Positions 6,118 to 6,238 of a DNA stretch of 6,238 bases are shown here, piece by piece. The DNA is from an uncultured Clostridia bacterium (lineage in GTDB: Bacteria; Bacillota; Clostridia; Oscillospirales; Acutalibacteraceae): NCBI GenBank assembly GCA_945988915.1, contig CAMFTS010000058.1, forward strand, positions 1 to 6,238, in the 5' to 3' direction. The position numbers and the translations under genes are program-made. Within the stretch, counting starts at the first letter, position 1. Each line of letters begins with the position of its first letter. The notes below the pieces were generated by a model. It made no database searches, was not told where the DNA came from, and worked only from the letters and a program-made list of their open reading frames with translations.

Positions 6118-6238
6118 ATGTTTAAAAGAGTAATCTTACTGTTTTTTCTTTTTTGCTTATGTGTGGGAATTGCATATGCAAGACTGATTATTATTCAAGA
6201 GGGTGGAGTTAATACCGCGTCAATAAACGGGCATACGA
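6118..6238 (+). CDS. N-terminus of a membrane-anchored protein, probable class B penicillin-binding protein; 3' end outside window
   Basis: The first 40 codons are open to the window edge. The protein begins MFKRVILLFFLFCLCVGIAY, a short basic start followed by one hydrophobic segment at about 5-21. It continues with ARLIIIQ (21-27), the R-x-x-x-I-Q pattern that follows the anchor in FtsI/PBP2/SpoVD-type transpeptidases. The segment from Glu28 on (EGGVNTASINGHT) is where those proteins approach their RGxIYDRN motif, which would lie just beyond the window. Identification rests on this pattern alone, so another single-pass or secreted protein is possible. If correct, it would cross-link peptidoglycan outside the membrane, which fits MltG two genes upstream. 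ATG 6118 is chosen because AGAGGTG precedes it at 5 nt; in-frame ATG 6100 would add six residues but has no ribosome binding site. Confidence 0.6.
   Translation, partial: MFKRVILLFFLFCLCVGIAYARLIIIQEGGVNTASINGHT

Noticed and set aside
1..6238. Mobile element, CRISPR array, phage or defence system
   Set aside because: No direct-repeat arrays, terminal inverted repeats, transposase, integrase, nuclease or helicase motifs were seen on either strand; the genes are housekeeping families with similar composition throughout.

Overview
The window is a compact, A/T-rich stretch with every convincing gene on the + strand. Gene content, ATGA overlaps, strong GAGGTG/AAAGGAGG ribosome binding sites and protein style point to a Gram-positive anaerobe of the Clostridia, most like the Oscillospiraceae/Ruminococcus side. 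This placement is an inference from gene families and order, not a measurement.

Layout: (1) the 3' part of a thymidylate kinase-like gene (1-456); (2) a DUF2156 / LPG_synthase_C protein (462-1352); (3) a GNAT acetyltransferase (1355-2104); (4) a DJ-1/PfpI family protein (2114-2656); (5) 5-formyltetrahydrofolate cyclo-ligase (2653-3264); (6) the endolytic murein transglycosylase MltG with a long cytoplasmic N-terminal tail (3261-4769); (7) a hairpin terminator (4789-4815); (8) a U32 family protein of the tRNA-hydroxylating TrhP type (4839-6059); (9) a 14-bp hairpin terminator (6081-6117) whose 3' arm carries the ribosome binding site of (10) a truncated membrane-anchored protein that looks like the N-terminus of a class B penicillin-binding protein (6118-end).

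Genes 1-6 have gaps of 2-9 nt or overlap by 4 nt, so they very probably form one polycistronic unit ending at the hairpin after mltG. There is no shared pathway: the unit mixes nucleotide phosphorylation, folate salvage, carbonyl or redox stress protection, two uncharacterised acyltransferase-fold proteins and cell-wall termination. The mltG-trhP order recalls the Bacillus subtilis yrrL-yrrM-yrrN-yrrO cluster, but without the yrrM (trmR) methyltransferase between them. The only intergenic stretches of note are 4770-4838 and 6060-6117, and both hold a terminator.

I see no CRISPR array, tRNA, rRNA, insertion sequence, phage gene or defence system. This is a largely ordinary housekeeping region. 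The points most worth a second look are the hairpin that buries the last gene's ribosome binding site, the mltG-trhP adjacency, and the paired DUF2156/GNAT genes of unknown substrate.
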